Origin: Clostridia bacterium
GTDB taxonomy: Bacteria; Bacillota; Clostridia; Oscillospirales; Acutalibacteraceae
DNA length: 64,000 bases
Reading direction: 5' to 3'
Assembly: GCA_017618135.1 (NCBI GenBank)
Contig: JAFZUV010000011.1
Location: forward strand, 1-64,000
Below are positions 1 through 9,360 of this stretch, piece after piece. The notes below the pieces were generated by a model, which had not been told where the DNA came from, searched no databases, and was given only the letters and a program-made list of their open reading frames with translations. Within the stretch, counting starts at the first letter, position 1. Each line of letters begins with the position of its first letter. Position numbers and translations under genes: made by a program.

Positions 1-3000
1 TGCATGGTATTCTCCATGTTCACGGTGTTAACGCTTACGGCGACCGTACCGGCGAGTGCGGAATCGGTTGAAACCGAGACGGCTATATTCATAGGCAGCA
101 CAAGCAAGCTCACAGCCGCGTTTATACCTATGGATATAACTCAGGATAATGACGGCTCTACCGCTATGACAGGTACCCATTATTATCAGATTTCGTTTAA
201 GTGTAAAATCCTTAAAAACGGAACTTCGGGCAGGGCTGATGCAATGCCTTCTATCGGCATACTTCACCCGAATAGCAAAGCCCAACAGACCGAAACCGAC
301 CCGGCATGGGCAGGCGATTACAACAACAATACAGGCGCTACATATACAAGCGGTGTATATACTTCGAGATTTTCTATTAATTACAGTAATGCCAAACGCC
401 GTGATGACGCAAGCGACGCCGGCTATAGGTCTTTCTATATCACAATAGGAAACGCCGCTCCCAGAAATGAGTCGCAAAACTCCTATGTGAACTACGGCGT
501 TTCGTTTATATTCAGCGATATTACGCTTTATGAGTGCGATAGTGACGGCAACAATGTTCAGGAAGAAAACTTAATTCCCGCAATAAACGATGACAACATT
601 GATTTTAAAGGTACATATTTTATGCGTAAAGACTGTGCCAACCAGTGGGATAGCCCGTTTGGTTCTAAAACAGGCAAGTGGCATGTTCTTTCTATGCCTA
701 ACGATGTAAAGGCTATAACCGTACCGAGCGACTATAACACTTCCTCAAGCTATGACGCCGCTAACTTTACTAAGCAGGGCGATACTGCTTATATCCGTGA
801 GTATTATACAAATTCAAATTACTCCGATTTAACATTTGCAAAGCTTGCTGACAGCAACAACGCCGGCTTTGAAGTAATACCCGATGATGTAAACAAAAAG
901 ATGATAATTATTGACGCCAACCATGAAGACGAACCCGATTCCAATTCGGGTGACGGCGCCCAGTATTCGCCTACTAAGAACAAACCGGCGAACATCTTTA
1001 TACCGATATCCTTTGGTCAGTATTCAATGACTCAGATTGGTGTGACAAGTAATATTGACTATCTTCTCAAGATAACAATGAAGGCTGTTCGCCTTGAGGG
1101 CGAAGGCCATCCGGTGCTTGGCAGAATAGTAGGCTGTAAAAATGACACCAGCGGTAACAACGGTAGAGCTTCGCAGGCAATGGCATATTCTTGCTATAAC
1201 ATTGATACCGGTGACTATTATGCCAACCCTGTTACAGGCAACGAAACCATCAATGACACCTCAGGCAACAGAATAGCCTATACATATAATGAGGCAACCG
1301 GTGATTTTGTAGGTTACATCCGTGTTCGTGCTTCTGATAACGACTATGCTTCAAGATGGGGCATAAACGAAATTATAACCATAGGCAACGCCGAGCGCGC
1401 ACCCGGTGTGGCAAAATTCGATTCAACGGCATTTAATTCATCCTTCGCCATAAGCGATATTACGATGGATGTTTATGCATATTCGGGCAAAATGGGCGAC
1501 CTTGTAGCGTCCGATATAGCTCCCCATTTCTATGCCGATACAGTAGACGATACCTCAAACTGGGCATATCAGTGCAAAGGCAGTAACGCATATTCAAATT
1601 ATGCCAATGACCTTATCCGTTCAAGCCAGTACAAATGGTGTGTTGACGGATGCACAGGTATGGTACATGCCGAAAATCTTACAGCTTGTATGAACGGCGT
1701 GCATGCGCTTGAGCGCCATGCGGCAACAGCTGCAACCCGTGAATACTGGGGTTGCTCTAACTGCCGCAAGGTCTACGCCGACCCTTACGGCAAAGAAGAG
1801 ATAACCGATACCTCTGCCACAAAGCAGATTTTAGTTCTCCCCGCAACGGGTGACGCCAGCGTAAGCGCGTTTATGCCTGTTAAAATCAGTACTATATCCG
1901 GATATCAATGGTTCAAATTCACCTGTAAGGTAAAATGTTTCGGTGAAGGTGAACCGGTCGTATCGACCATCCGCAATGTTTATAACGGAACAAATCAGGC
2001 GGCAGCCACCGCTTCAAATGATGACGACGGCGATATGAGTGTTGTTGAGTCTTCGTATGACGCTGCTACCGGAACACTTACCGGATACATCAAATGCTGG
2101 ACTCCGTCAAACTATAACAAGGGCGACCGTTATCCGTATCTTCGTTACAACCCGCTTACCGGCGCAAATCTTTTGATAGTAGTAGGTAACGGCAGATATT
2201 CCGCAACCGACGGCAGTGCATATTTGGATACAACTTATACCACAACCTTTGCAATAAGCGAGCCTGAGCTTTATAAGCTTAATTGCACAACTTCCGGAAA
2301 CGACGGTCTTTCAACAGCAAAAACCGCAAGCATATTAAGTGAAAACCTTGCTACACCGATAACGGATAAAACAGTTAACTTCACTGATGACTATGTAAAA
2401 TCATTTACAGCGGCAAACAACCCGATGGCGGCGCCAATCGGCAAGTGGTACAGAACAGGTGTGGATAGAACAGATGTTAAAAACTATAACACACCCGACG
2501 GTTTCTTTGAAGGTACCACAAACAATAGAGTGCTGCGTGCTTCAGGTCCTACCAATAATTCCAATGTTATGATTGCATGTTATGAAACCTTTATCGATTC
2601 AAACACAACCTATCAGTTTGACCTTGATTACAGTGTTTTCGGCGGCGCTGAACCGCGTATTTTTGTACAAACGGCTAATAAGGACAGCGGTTACAGTACT
2701 CTTACCGAGGCGGTAGATACTGTAAACGGCAATCATATTACATATGAATTTACTACCGGAACTTTGCGTGGTTCCGGCGGCGGTAACTTCAAAATTCAGC
2801 TGGGCGTTAGCAGTGAGTCGCAGAATAATCAGACTACCGTTTACTTCAGCAACGCTTCGCTTTGCAAGAAAACCGGTTCTACGCTTGGACCAAACCACCT
2901 TATTAACGGTGATTTCTCCCTTACACCTGATTCTTTTAATGGCATTTATACAACCTCTATGACCGATTCCGAAATAGAGGCTACTGTTCCCTGTTGGTCG

Positions 3001-5406
3001 GATTTAAATAATTCCATAATAGGCGCTGTTAAAGGATCTAAGAGATATTACAATGTGACTCTGCTTCAGTCCTCCGGCTATATTTTCGGAAGTGAAGACG
3101 CAACCGGTAAATCGGATATTGCAATTAAACTTAACGGTCACGCCTCCTTCGGCACACAGCTTAAGTTCTATGCAGGTCTAAAACCGAGCACAAAATATCG
3201 CCTTGTGTTTAATTACAGAACAAATGGCGATGAGCCTGAGCTTTCCGCGGATTCCACTAAGTCCGGCGTTTCCGCTCCTACTGTTACAATGACAAACAGA
3301 TTCCCGCGTGGTAATTTCAGCGCGCAATATGATATAACCACAAACAGCTCTTATACCAATTCGCCCAACAGCTACGGCAACGCTAATACGAAGTTCATAT
3401 TCAAGCTTGGCGGTTACAGTCAGGGCAAAAGCCTTTACATAAGCGGTGTAACTCTCTATGAGCTCTCCGGCGACAGTCCCGTAGGCGGTAATATTGTAGG
3501 CGAATTAAACCCGGTTCTTCCGGATGGTGTTTACGACGCTGTTATTCCGAACGCAGGCAACGAATATCCGGTTTTATACAACGATAGCGGCGAGAAAAAT
3601 ATGAACAGATATGTAGCTGTCGGATGGTACGGTTTTAACGAGAAGAAAGATTACAGTACGGAAAACGGCTCTGTGGTTAAGGTTTCCTCTGATTTCTTCC
3701 AGAGAACGGCATACAGCACCCGTATTAAGAATCTTGCGAATGCTGTAGTCGGTAATCGTACAGCCGATGCTATGAACCCTGATTATAACCCGAACGGTGA
3801 CAGCGTAGTTGCCGATGTAAGAGACCTTGTTCATATGAAGATTAAGAATCTGAACTATGAAAAGGTATTTAATGGCGGCGCTCAGGCGAAAGCCGAGTAT
3901 ATGATTAAAAACATCATAGATGTTAAGAATGATTCAAGCGGTGATGTAGAAGGTGGCAATTCTTGGTTTGTTTCCGAGTCCAAAGGTAATAACAATAATA
4001 CCGGTATAGATGCAGACCATCCGCTTAAATGGATATCTACAGCAAACAGCAAGGCCAAAGCAGGCGATACTATTTACTTAAAGCGCGGTGATACCTGGCG
4101 TACAACCGAAATTACTGCTGATTCTGTAATAGAGCTTAAATCCGGCGTTCACTATGCGGCTTACGGTAACGGTGAAAAGCCTGTGATTTCAGGCTCGGCT
4201 GAAGACTATGCTGATAATAATTGGTATCAGCTCTCAGGTAACCCGAACATATGGTATACAACATATTATTCGGGTAATGCTACAACAAAAGCAAACGCCG
4301 GTATGATTTACTTTATTGATAATAAGGGTAAAATCACATTCGGCAAGAGCATAGCGAAGCCCAGCGGCGATGAGAGCTATTCGTATTCGTTCTCTGATCT
4401 TGACAGTGACCTTGAATTCTTCGCACCGATAAAGATAGGTAGTACTACAGAGATGGCGGGTAACTCCAGCCTGACATTTGGCCGCATTTATGTATATTCT
4501 ACAAAGAATCCTACTAAAAGATTCTCGACCATTGAGATTGCTACAAACCATCCTCAAGTAGTATATGCAAACAGCGGAACAAACGGTACGGATAAGATTA
4601 CAACCATGAATAACATTGCCGTTAAATACGGTGGCTATCACGGAGTTACGGGTGTTAACGGCGGAAGAAACGTTATACTTAATAAATGTGAAGTTGCTTA
4701 CATAGGCGGCGGCAACCAGGGTTATAATCGCCTGGGTAACGGTGTTGAATTCGGTGACGGTTACACAAACGGTCGTGTTTACGATTCTTATATCCACGAT
4801 TGCTTTGACGCCGGCCTTACCTTCCAGTCCTACAACGATAGTTCTTCCGGCTTTGAATTCAGCTATATCTGTTTCGAGCGCAATGTTATAGAGAATTGTG
4901 CTTACGGAATAGAGTTCTTTACAGAGAATCCCAATGACAGAATGTGGGATATTCGCTTTAATAACAATGTGATTCGTAACGCCGGCTATGGTCAGTGGAG
5001 CGAGCAGGAGCGAGCAGACGGCGGTTGGAGAATTTCTAACATCTGCGGCTCAAAGAACAATTATATGAACCTTATCAAAAATGACGGGCGTAATTGTCAA
5101 ATCAAGAATAATATTTTTGATTGTACCCGCAATGTTCATGTTTCGTGGTATTGGAATTCAAGCGATAGCTCTAACGCAAGGCACGAAAATCTTGATGTTA
5201 GCGGCAACACCTATTTCCAGAAGAAAGGTGCACTTGACGATATCGATTCACCGCGTGTTATGAACTACGGCAAAAAATCAACGGGTGACGGTACAAAGAC
5301 CGGTGGCAACCTGAAATATGCTTCTTCGCGTGACGCTTTCGTTGCGGCGGTAGCTACATTTGATGATGATCCGATGGGCGTTTATTGGCTTGATGACAAC
5401 CATTAA
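1..5406 (+). CDS. Giant secreted modular protein with C-terminal right-handed beta-helix (5' partial)
   Basis: The frame is open to the first base. The first in-frame ATG (position 4) begins what looks like the second half of a signal peptide ending near PASAES, so the true start probably lies upstream. About 1800 residues are visible. The first ~550 residues hold repeated beta-sandwich-like modules (for example FIPMDI and FSDITLYE near residues 40-180, FIPISFGQYS and FAISDITMD near 330-490) that are clearly paralogous to the protein at 15616-20322. A Cys-containing stretch with CSNC lies near residue 580, and further sandwich-like modules follow. A single 12-residue calcium-loop-like segment (DYNPNGDSVVAD, residues 1260-1271) resembles half a dockerin. 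The last ~450 residues have the NSWFVSES start and the N/G-rich turns typical of parallel beta-helix (pectate-lyase-like) folds. A role in binding or cleaving surface polysaccharide is inferred from the adjacent sugar ABC transporter genes. No catalytic residues were assigned. Confidence 0.8.
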   Translation, partial: CMVFSMFTVLTLTATVPASAESVETETAIFIGSTSKLTAAFIPMDITQDNDGSTAMTGTHYYQISFKCKILKNGTSGRADAMPSIGILHPNSKAQQTETDPAWAGDYNNNTGATYTSGVYTSRFSINYSNAKRRDDASDAGYRSFYITIGNAAPRNESQNSYVNYGVSFIFSDITLYECDSDGNNVQEENLIPAINDDNIDFKGTYFMRKDCANQWDSPFGSKTGKWHVLSMPNDVKAITVPSDYNTSSSYDAANFTKQGDTAYIREYYTNSNYSDLTFAKLADSNNAGFEVIPDDVNKKMIIIDANHEDEPDSNSGDGAQYSPTKNKPANIFIPISFGQYSMTQIGVTSNIDYLLKITMKAVRLEGEGHPVLGRIVGCKNDTSGNNGRASQAMAYSCYNIDTGDYYANPVTGNETINDTSGNRIAYTYNEATGDFVGYIRVRASDNDYASRWGINEIITIGNAERAPGVAKFDSTAFNSSFAISDITMDVYAYSGKMGDLVASDIAPHFYADTVDDTSNWAYQCKGSNAYSNYANDLIRSSQYKWCVDGCTGMVHAENLTACMNGVHALERHAATAATREYWGCSNCRKVYADPYGKEEITDTSATKQILVLPATGDASVSAFMPVKISTISGYQWFKFTCKVKCFGEGEPVVSTIRNVYNGTNQAAATASNDDDGDMSVVESSYDAATGTLTGYIKCWTPSNYNKGDRYPYLRYNPLTGANLLIVVGNGRYSATDGSAYLDTTYTTTFAISEPELYKLNCTTSGNDGLSTAKTASILSENLATPITDKTVNFTDDYVKSFTAANNPMAAPIGKWYRTGVDRTDVKNYNTPDGFFEGTTNNRVLRASGPTNNSNVMIACYETFIDSNTTYQFDLDYSVFGGAEPRIFVQTANKDSGYSTLTEAVDTVNGNHITYEFTTGTLRGSGGGNFKIQLGVSSESQNNQTTVYFSNASLCKKTGSTLGPNHLINGDFSLTPDSFNGIYTTSMTDSEIEATVPCWSDLNNSIIGAVKGSKRYYNVTLLQSSGYIFGSEDATGKSDIAIKLNGHASFGTQLKFYAGLKPSTKYRLVFNYRTNGDEPELSADSTKSGVSAPTVTMTNRFPRGNFSAQYDITTNSSYTNSPNSYGNANTKFIFKLGGYSQGKSLYISGVTLYELSGDSPVGGNIVGELNPVLPDGVYDAVIPNAGNEYPVLYNDSGEKNMNRYVAVGWYGFNEKKDYSTENGSVVKVSSDFFQRTAYSTRIKNLANAVVGNRTADAMNPDYNPNGDSVVADVRDLVHMKIKNLNYEKVFNGGAQAKAEYMIKNIIDVKNDSSGDVEGGNSWFVSESKGNNNNTGIDADHPLKWISTANSKAKAGDTIYLKRGDTWRTTEITADSVIELKSGVHYAAYGNGEKPVISGSAEDYADNNWYQLSGNPNIWYTTYYSGNATTKANAGMIYFIDNKGKITFGKSIAKPSGDESYSYSFSDLDSDLEFFAPIKIGSTTEMAGNSSLTFGRIYVYSTKNPTKRFSTIEIATNHPQVVYANSGTNGTDKITTMNNIAVKYGGYHGVTGVNGGRNVILNKCEVAYIGGGNQGYNRLGNGVEFGDGYTNGRVYDSYIHDCFDAGLTFQSYNDSSSGFEFSYICFERNVIENCAYGIEFFTENPNDRMWDIRFNNNVIRNAGYGQWSEQERADGGWRISNICGSKNNYMNLIKNDGRNCQIKNNIFDCTRNVHVSWYWNSSDSSNARHENLDVSGNTYFQKKGALDDIDSPRVMNYGKKSTGDGTKTGGNLKYASSRDAFVAAVATFDDDPMGVYWLDDNH

Positions 5407-5414
5407 TTGAATCT

Positions 5415-5448
5415 TTTCCCGTGGGGCGGATATCCGCCCCGCGGGAAA
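5415..5448 (+). terminator. GC-rich hairpin after the first giant gene, probable terminator
   Basis: The two 17-nt arms 5415-5431 and 5432-5448 are complementary throughout, with one T-G wobble, centred on a GGAT/ATCC palindrome. It starts 8 bases after the stop codon. No T-run follows, so it may stop transcription weakly or mainly protect the upstream 3' end. Confidence 0.5.
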
Positions 5449-5450
5449 CC

Positions 5451-5536
5451 GGATATCAGATGACAGACATCAGATGTCAAACGGTATATGTGCCTGTGGC
5501 ACATATTTAACATCTAATGTCTATTGTCTAATATCT
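5451..5536. repeat. Nested imperfect inverted repeat
   Basis: Arms of 28 nt (5451-5478 and 5509-5536) pair with about five mismatches plus wobbles. Inside sits a perfect 9-bp stem, ATATGTGCC-TGT-GGCACATAT (5486-5506). The left arm also contains the small palindrome GACATC-A-GATGTC (5466-5478). The element fills the gap upstream of the solute-binding protein RBS. It resembles a miniature transposable or REP-like element, or a structured mRNA leader. No second copy was seen in the window. Confidence 0.6.
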
Positions 5537-5560
5537 AATAAACAGATTAGGAGAATTATG

Positions 5561-8389
5561 ATGAACAGAAGCAAAACAAGACTATTGTCTTTAATATTGG
5601 CAGTAGGTTTAGTGCTTTCGTCTTTTAGTATTTGTGCTAATGCGGAAGGAGAAATTGTAAAGAGCGAAGAGGCTGAGTCTGCGGATTTGGTTGCAGATAA
5701 TTCCGTTGCGGTGTCTTCAACATCATATTCTGCTTATCTTTCCGGATTTGAAAATGTGAATTATGCCACCGGCGCAGTTGAGGTTGAGGTAGGCGCTGTG
5801 GTATCGGATACACCGGTAAATATTCCGGTAAGTGTTACGGAGGACGCTTTTTATAGCTTAGGATTTTTGTATAAGGCGACAGATGAGCAGAATACCTCAC
5901 TTGAATTTGGTGTAACCGTAGACGGGGAAGCTCCGTTTGACGAGGCAAAGAAACTTAATCTGTCAAGGATATATACGAATGCCGAAGGCGGTAACCGTGT
6001 TGACGGCCTCGGTAATGAGTTTACCGCTAAACAGGTACCGTATGACGGTTTTTATTTTGCCGAGGTTACGGATGTTACCTTATGGACAAACGATCCGTAT
6101 TACATTCATCTTACTCCCGGCACACATACCATAACTGTTATAAAGTCACTTGGTGAGTTTGAAATCAAATCATTTACTCTCGGAACAAAAGCCGAAATCG
6201 GCAAGTATTCAGCGCCCGATAAATCAAAGCTTTATAAAGGTAAGCCTATAATTATTGAGGGTGAAGACGCACAAATTAAAACCAGCTATTGGCTTGGTGG
6301 TAAAAGTGATAATTCAAGCGATACCGTAACTCCTAACAGTACAACCAAGAGTGTGGTTAACTATATAGGCGGCGGCAACTGGAAAACCAATGGCGAAACA
6401 CTCACTTGGGAGACGCCTGAGGTTGAAGCGGGCTATTACAGCCTCGCGTTTATGTATCGCCAAAGCGCGATACTCGGCGCTAAGGTATACAGAAGCCTTA
6501 AAATAGACGGTGTTTCTCCTTTCAAGGAGGCTGATGCAATCGGCTTTTCGTATTCGTATAAGTGGGAAGAATCGGTATTTTCAAATAAAAAGGGTATTCC
6601 GTATATGGTATACCTGTCTGAGGGCAAGCATACATTATCGCTCACCGTAGTTCCCGGCGAGATTTCTGAAGTGAGAGATTTGCTTAAGGACTCGGTTGCC
6701 GAGCTCAGCTCCTTATATATTGATATTACAATGATAACAGGCGAGACGGTTGATATTTACCGCGACTATGATTTGTTTAAGCAAATTACGGATATGAAAA
6801 AACGCCTCGCGTCTATACATAAAAAACTTTCAAAAGCAAGCAGAACACTGCAGATGATAACCGGTGAGCGCAGCGGTTCATATATATCCATAATCAATAA
6901 TATGGACCAGGTACTTGAGCTGATGTTCAATAACCGCTATACGGCGCACAGATACAAGGATACATATTATTCAAGGTATACTTCATTGGCTTCCGTGCTT
7001 TATGAAATGAGCGAAATGCCGCTTGATATTGATAAGATTGCGCTTACAAAGCGCGGTGAGAGCGAACCGTTTGAAACGCCAAACGCATTCGAGAGTCTCG
7101 GGTTTACTCTTAAAAAATTCTTGGTTTCATTTACGCAGGATTATAACAACATATCCATTGCCGAGTCTGGAACCGATAGCGTTACTATATGGGTTAACTG
7201 GGGTCGTGACCAGGCTCAGGTATTAAATTCTCTTATTCAGACATCCTTTACACCAAATCATAATATTGCAGTAAATATTCAGCTTGTTAATGCTTCGGTT
7301 GTTCAGGCTATTCTTTCGGGTAAGGGACCGGATTGCCTCTTGCAGCACTCGCGTTCAGAGCCTGTAAACCTTGCGATGCGCGGTGTACTTTACGATATGA
7401 ATAAGTTTGATGATGTAGATGAAGTTTTAAAGAACTTTGGTGAAGACGCGGCGTTACCGTATTACTATAAAGGCGGTCTTTACGGACTTCCGGATACTCA
7501 GTCGTTCTACCTGATGTATTATCGAAAAGATATCTTCAGTGAAATGGGACTTAAGGTACCCGAAACATGGGCTGATTTTGAAGAGGTGGTAAGACTTCTT
7601 GCTACAAACAATCTTACGGCTTGGATGCCTAATAATACGGCGACAAGTATGGCGCAGGCAAACGCCGGTATCGGCAGTATAAATCTTTTCCCGACATTAC
7701 TTTTACAGAAGGGAATAGAGCTTTACACTCCGGACGGCAGAAGCACAAATCTCTCAAGCGCCGAGGCAACTCTTACCTTTAATGAGTGGACAGATTTTTA
7801 TACAATGCTTAAAATGCCTCGCACACTTGATTTTTACAACCGTTTCCGCACAGGGTCATGCCCGATAGGTATTTCTACCCATACAATGTATACAACTCTT
7901 AAAGTTGCTGCCCCTGAGATTGACGGGTTGTGGAGCGTGGCGTTAGTCCCCGGTACAGTCAGGGAAGACGGTACGATTTCTCATATTACTTCCGGCGGTG
8001 GTACAGCGTGTTCAATACTTAAACTCACTAAAAACCCGCAGGCCGCATGGGAATTCCTTAAATGGTGGACTTCAACCGAAGCGCAGTTAGCTTTCTCAAA
8101 CGAGATAGAGTCCATCCTTGGACCAACAGGGCGTGTGTCACTTTCAAATGTTGAGGCGTTTTCCTCACTCGATTGGGATGCCGATATGCGAGATACAATA
8201 GTTACGGCAATGAAGCAAATTGAAGAAGTACCGGAGTATCCGGGAAGTTATTATGTGTCGCGTTCGGTTTATCAGAGCTTCTGGAATGTGGTTGAGAACA
8301 ACCGTAATCCTAAGCAGATGTTATTAAAGTACAGCGAAGAAGCAAATGAGGAAATTGAAAGAAAATGGCTTCAGTACGAAAACAGATAG
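5561..8389 (+). CDS. Extracellular solute-binding protein (family 1) with N-terminal carbohydrate-binding-like modules
   Basis: The chosen ATG lies 7 nt after an AGGAG (5549-5553); an upstream in-frame start at 5474 would lie inside the inverted repeat and is unlikely. The product is 942 aa, about twice a normal sugar-binding receptor. Residues 1-30 form a signal peptide cut after CANA, without a lipobox. Two galactose-binding-like modules follow (about 35-200 and 215-395; the second opens IIIEGEDAQI, as in CBM6/35-type folds). A helical linker covers about 400-530. The MalE/UgpB-type binding domain covers about 540-920, with GPDCLLQ, GLYGLPD and MYYRKDIF. It should deliver an oligosaccharide to the permeases encoded just downstream. 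Lack of a lipid anchor is odd for a Gram-positive receptor; the N-terminal modules may hold it to glycan instead (inference). Confidence 0.85.
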   Translation: MNRSKTRLLSLILAVGLVLSSFSICANAEGEIVKSEEAESADLVADNSVAVSSTSYSAYLSGFENVNYATGAVEVEVGAVVSDTPVNIPVSVTEDAFYSLGFLYKATDEQNTSLEFGVTVDGEAPFDEAKKLNLSRIYTNAEGGNRVDGLGNEFTAKQVPYDGFYFAEVTDVTLWTNDPYYIHLTPGTHTITVIKSLGEFEIKSFTLGTKAEIGKYSAPDKSKLYKGKPIIIEGEDAQIKTSYWLGGKSDNSSDTVTPNSTTKSVVNYIGGGNWKTNGETLTWETPEVEAGYYSLAFMYRQSAILGAKVYRSLKIDGVSPFKEADAIGFSYSYKWEESVFSNKKGIPYMVYLSEGKHTLSLTVVPGEISEVRDLLKDSVAELSSLYIDITMITGETVDIYRDYDLFKQITDMKKRLASIHKKLSKASRTLQMITGERSGSYISIINNMDQVLELMFNNRYTAHRYKDTYYSRYTSLASVLYEMSEMPLDIDKIALTKRGESEPFETPNAFESLGFTLKKFLVSFTQDYNNISIAESGTDSVTIWVNWGRDQAQVLNSLIQTSFTPNHNIAVNIQLVNASVVQAILSGKGPDCLLQHSRSEPVNLAMRGVLYDMNKFDDVDEVLKNFGEDAALPYYYKGGLYGLPDTQSFYLMYYRKDIFSEMGLKVPETWADFEEVVRLLATNNLTAWMPNNTATSMAQANAGIGSINLFPTLLLQKGIELYTPDGRSTNLSSAEATLTFNEWTDFYTMLKMPRTLDFYNRFRTGSCPIGISTHTMYTTLKVAAPEIDGLWSVALVPGTVREDGTISHITSGGGTACSILKLTKNPQAAWEFLKWWTSTEAQLAFSNEIESILGPTGRVSLSNVEAFSSLDWDADMRDTIVTAMKQIEEVPEYPGSYYVSRSVYQSFWNVVENNRNPKQMLLKYSEEANEEIERKWLQYENR

Positions 8390-8422
8390 TAGATGTAAGA
8401 TTAAAAGAATTGTGGTGATTTA

Positions 8423-9346
8423 ATGAGCGGAAAAAAGTTAGGCAAAAGGTCGGGTGTTTTTTCTACCAGTGAAAATGTAGCTTTTCATCTTATAATGCTC
8501 CCGTTTATGCTGTTTTTCCTGTTGTTTAATATACTTCCGGTATTGTCGTCTATAGTGCTCAGTTTCTTTGATTACGATATGGTTTCTAATCCGATTTTTA
8601 TCGGACTCCAGAATTATTCAAGAATGTTTACCGGTGACGATACCTTTATGAAGGTGCTGGGCAACACTCTTCGCTTTTCAATAATTGCGGGACCGGGAAG
8701 CTTTATACTTGCTTTCCTGCTTGCCTGGATGATAAACGAATTTTCCAGAACAGTCAGAGTTATTCTTACATTTATTTTCTATGCTCCGGCGCTGGTTGGT
8801 AACGCGTATTTTATATGGCAGATATTTTTCTCGGGCGACAGCCTCGGCTACCTTAATAACTTTCTTATAAGTTTCGGCTTTATAACCGAGCCGATAAACT
8901 GGTTCCAGAATACGGATTATAATATGACGATACTGCTTATTATCCAGTTATGGATGAGTATGGGTGTTTCGTTCCTTGCAAATATAGCAGGTCTGCAAAA
9001 TGTAAGCGCCGAGATGTATGAGGCCGGTGCTATAGATGGTATCAGAACCCGTTGGCATGAGCTTTGGTACATAACGCTTCCTTCAATGAAAACCATTTTG
9101 TTGTTCGGCGCGGTAATGCAGATACAAGCGGTGTTCTCGGTAAGCAGTCTTATGACAACACTGGTGGGCTATCCAAGCGTTAACAATTCAGTTGATACGC
9201 TGGTTTCATATATTTCAGACATCGGTACTGCCCGTTATGAGATGGGTTATGCATCGGCATTGTCCGTTATACTGTTCTTACTTGTTTTGGCTTTCAGATA
9301 CGGAATAGGCGCATTACTCAATCTTATCGGTAAGAGCGACAGTTAA
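8423..9346 (+). CDS. Sugar ABC transporter permease, MalF/UgpA type
   Basis: This 307-aa inner-membrane protein has about six hydrophobic helices and the BPD_transp_1 EAA loop (EAGAIDGIRTRWHELW from residue 200) that docks the ATPase. It starts 34 bases after the solute-binding protein and is followed 14 bases later by a MalG-type partner, so the two probably form the heterodimeric channel for that receptor. The N-terminal MLPFMLFFLLFNILPV helix fits the family. No ATPase gene of the MsmX/UgpC kind is present in the locus; in many Bacillota one shared ATPase serves several such importers. Confidence 0.93.
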   Translation: MSGKKLGKRSGVFSTSENVAFHLIMLPFMLFFLLFNILPVLSSIVLSFFDYDMVSNPIFIGLQNYSRMFTGDDTFMKVLGNTLRFSIIAGPGSFILAFLLAWMINEFSRTVRVILTFIFYAPALVGNAYFIWQIFFSGDSLGYLNNFLISFGFITEPINWFQNTDYNMTILLIIQLWMSMGVSFLANIAGLQNVSAEMYEAGAIDGIRTRWHELWYITLPSMKTILLFGAVMQIQAVFSVSSLMTTLVGYPSVNNSVDTLVSYISDIGTARYEMGYASALSVILFLLVLAFRYGIGALLNLIGKSDS

Positions 9347-9360
9347 GGGGGATATTGTAA

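Noticed and set aside
4234-4797. 187-codon minus-strand frame inside the first giant gene
   Set aside because: It is antisense to a well-supported repetitive coding region and has no RBS, family resemblance or separate promoter.
5474-5560. N-terminal extension of the solute-binding protein from 5474
   Set aside because: It lies inside the inverted repeat, has no RBS, and pushes the signal peptide to an internal position. The ATG at 5561 has a good AGGAG.
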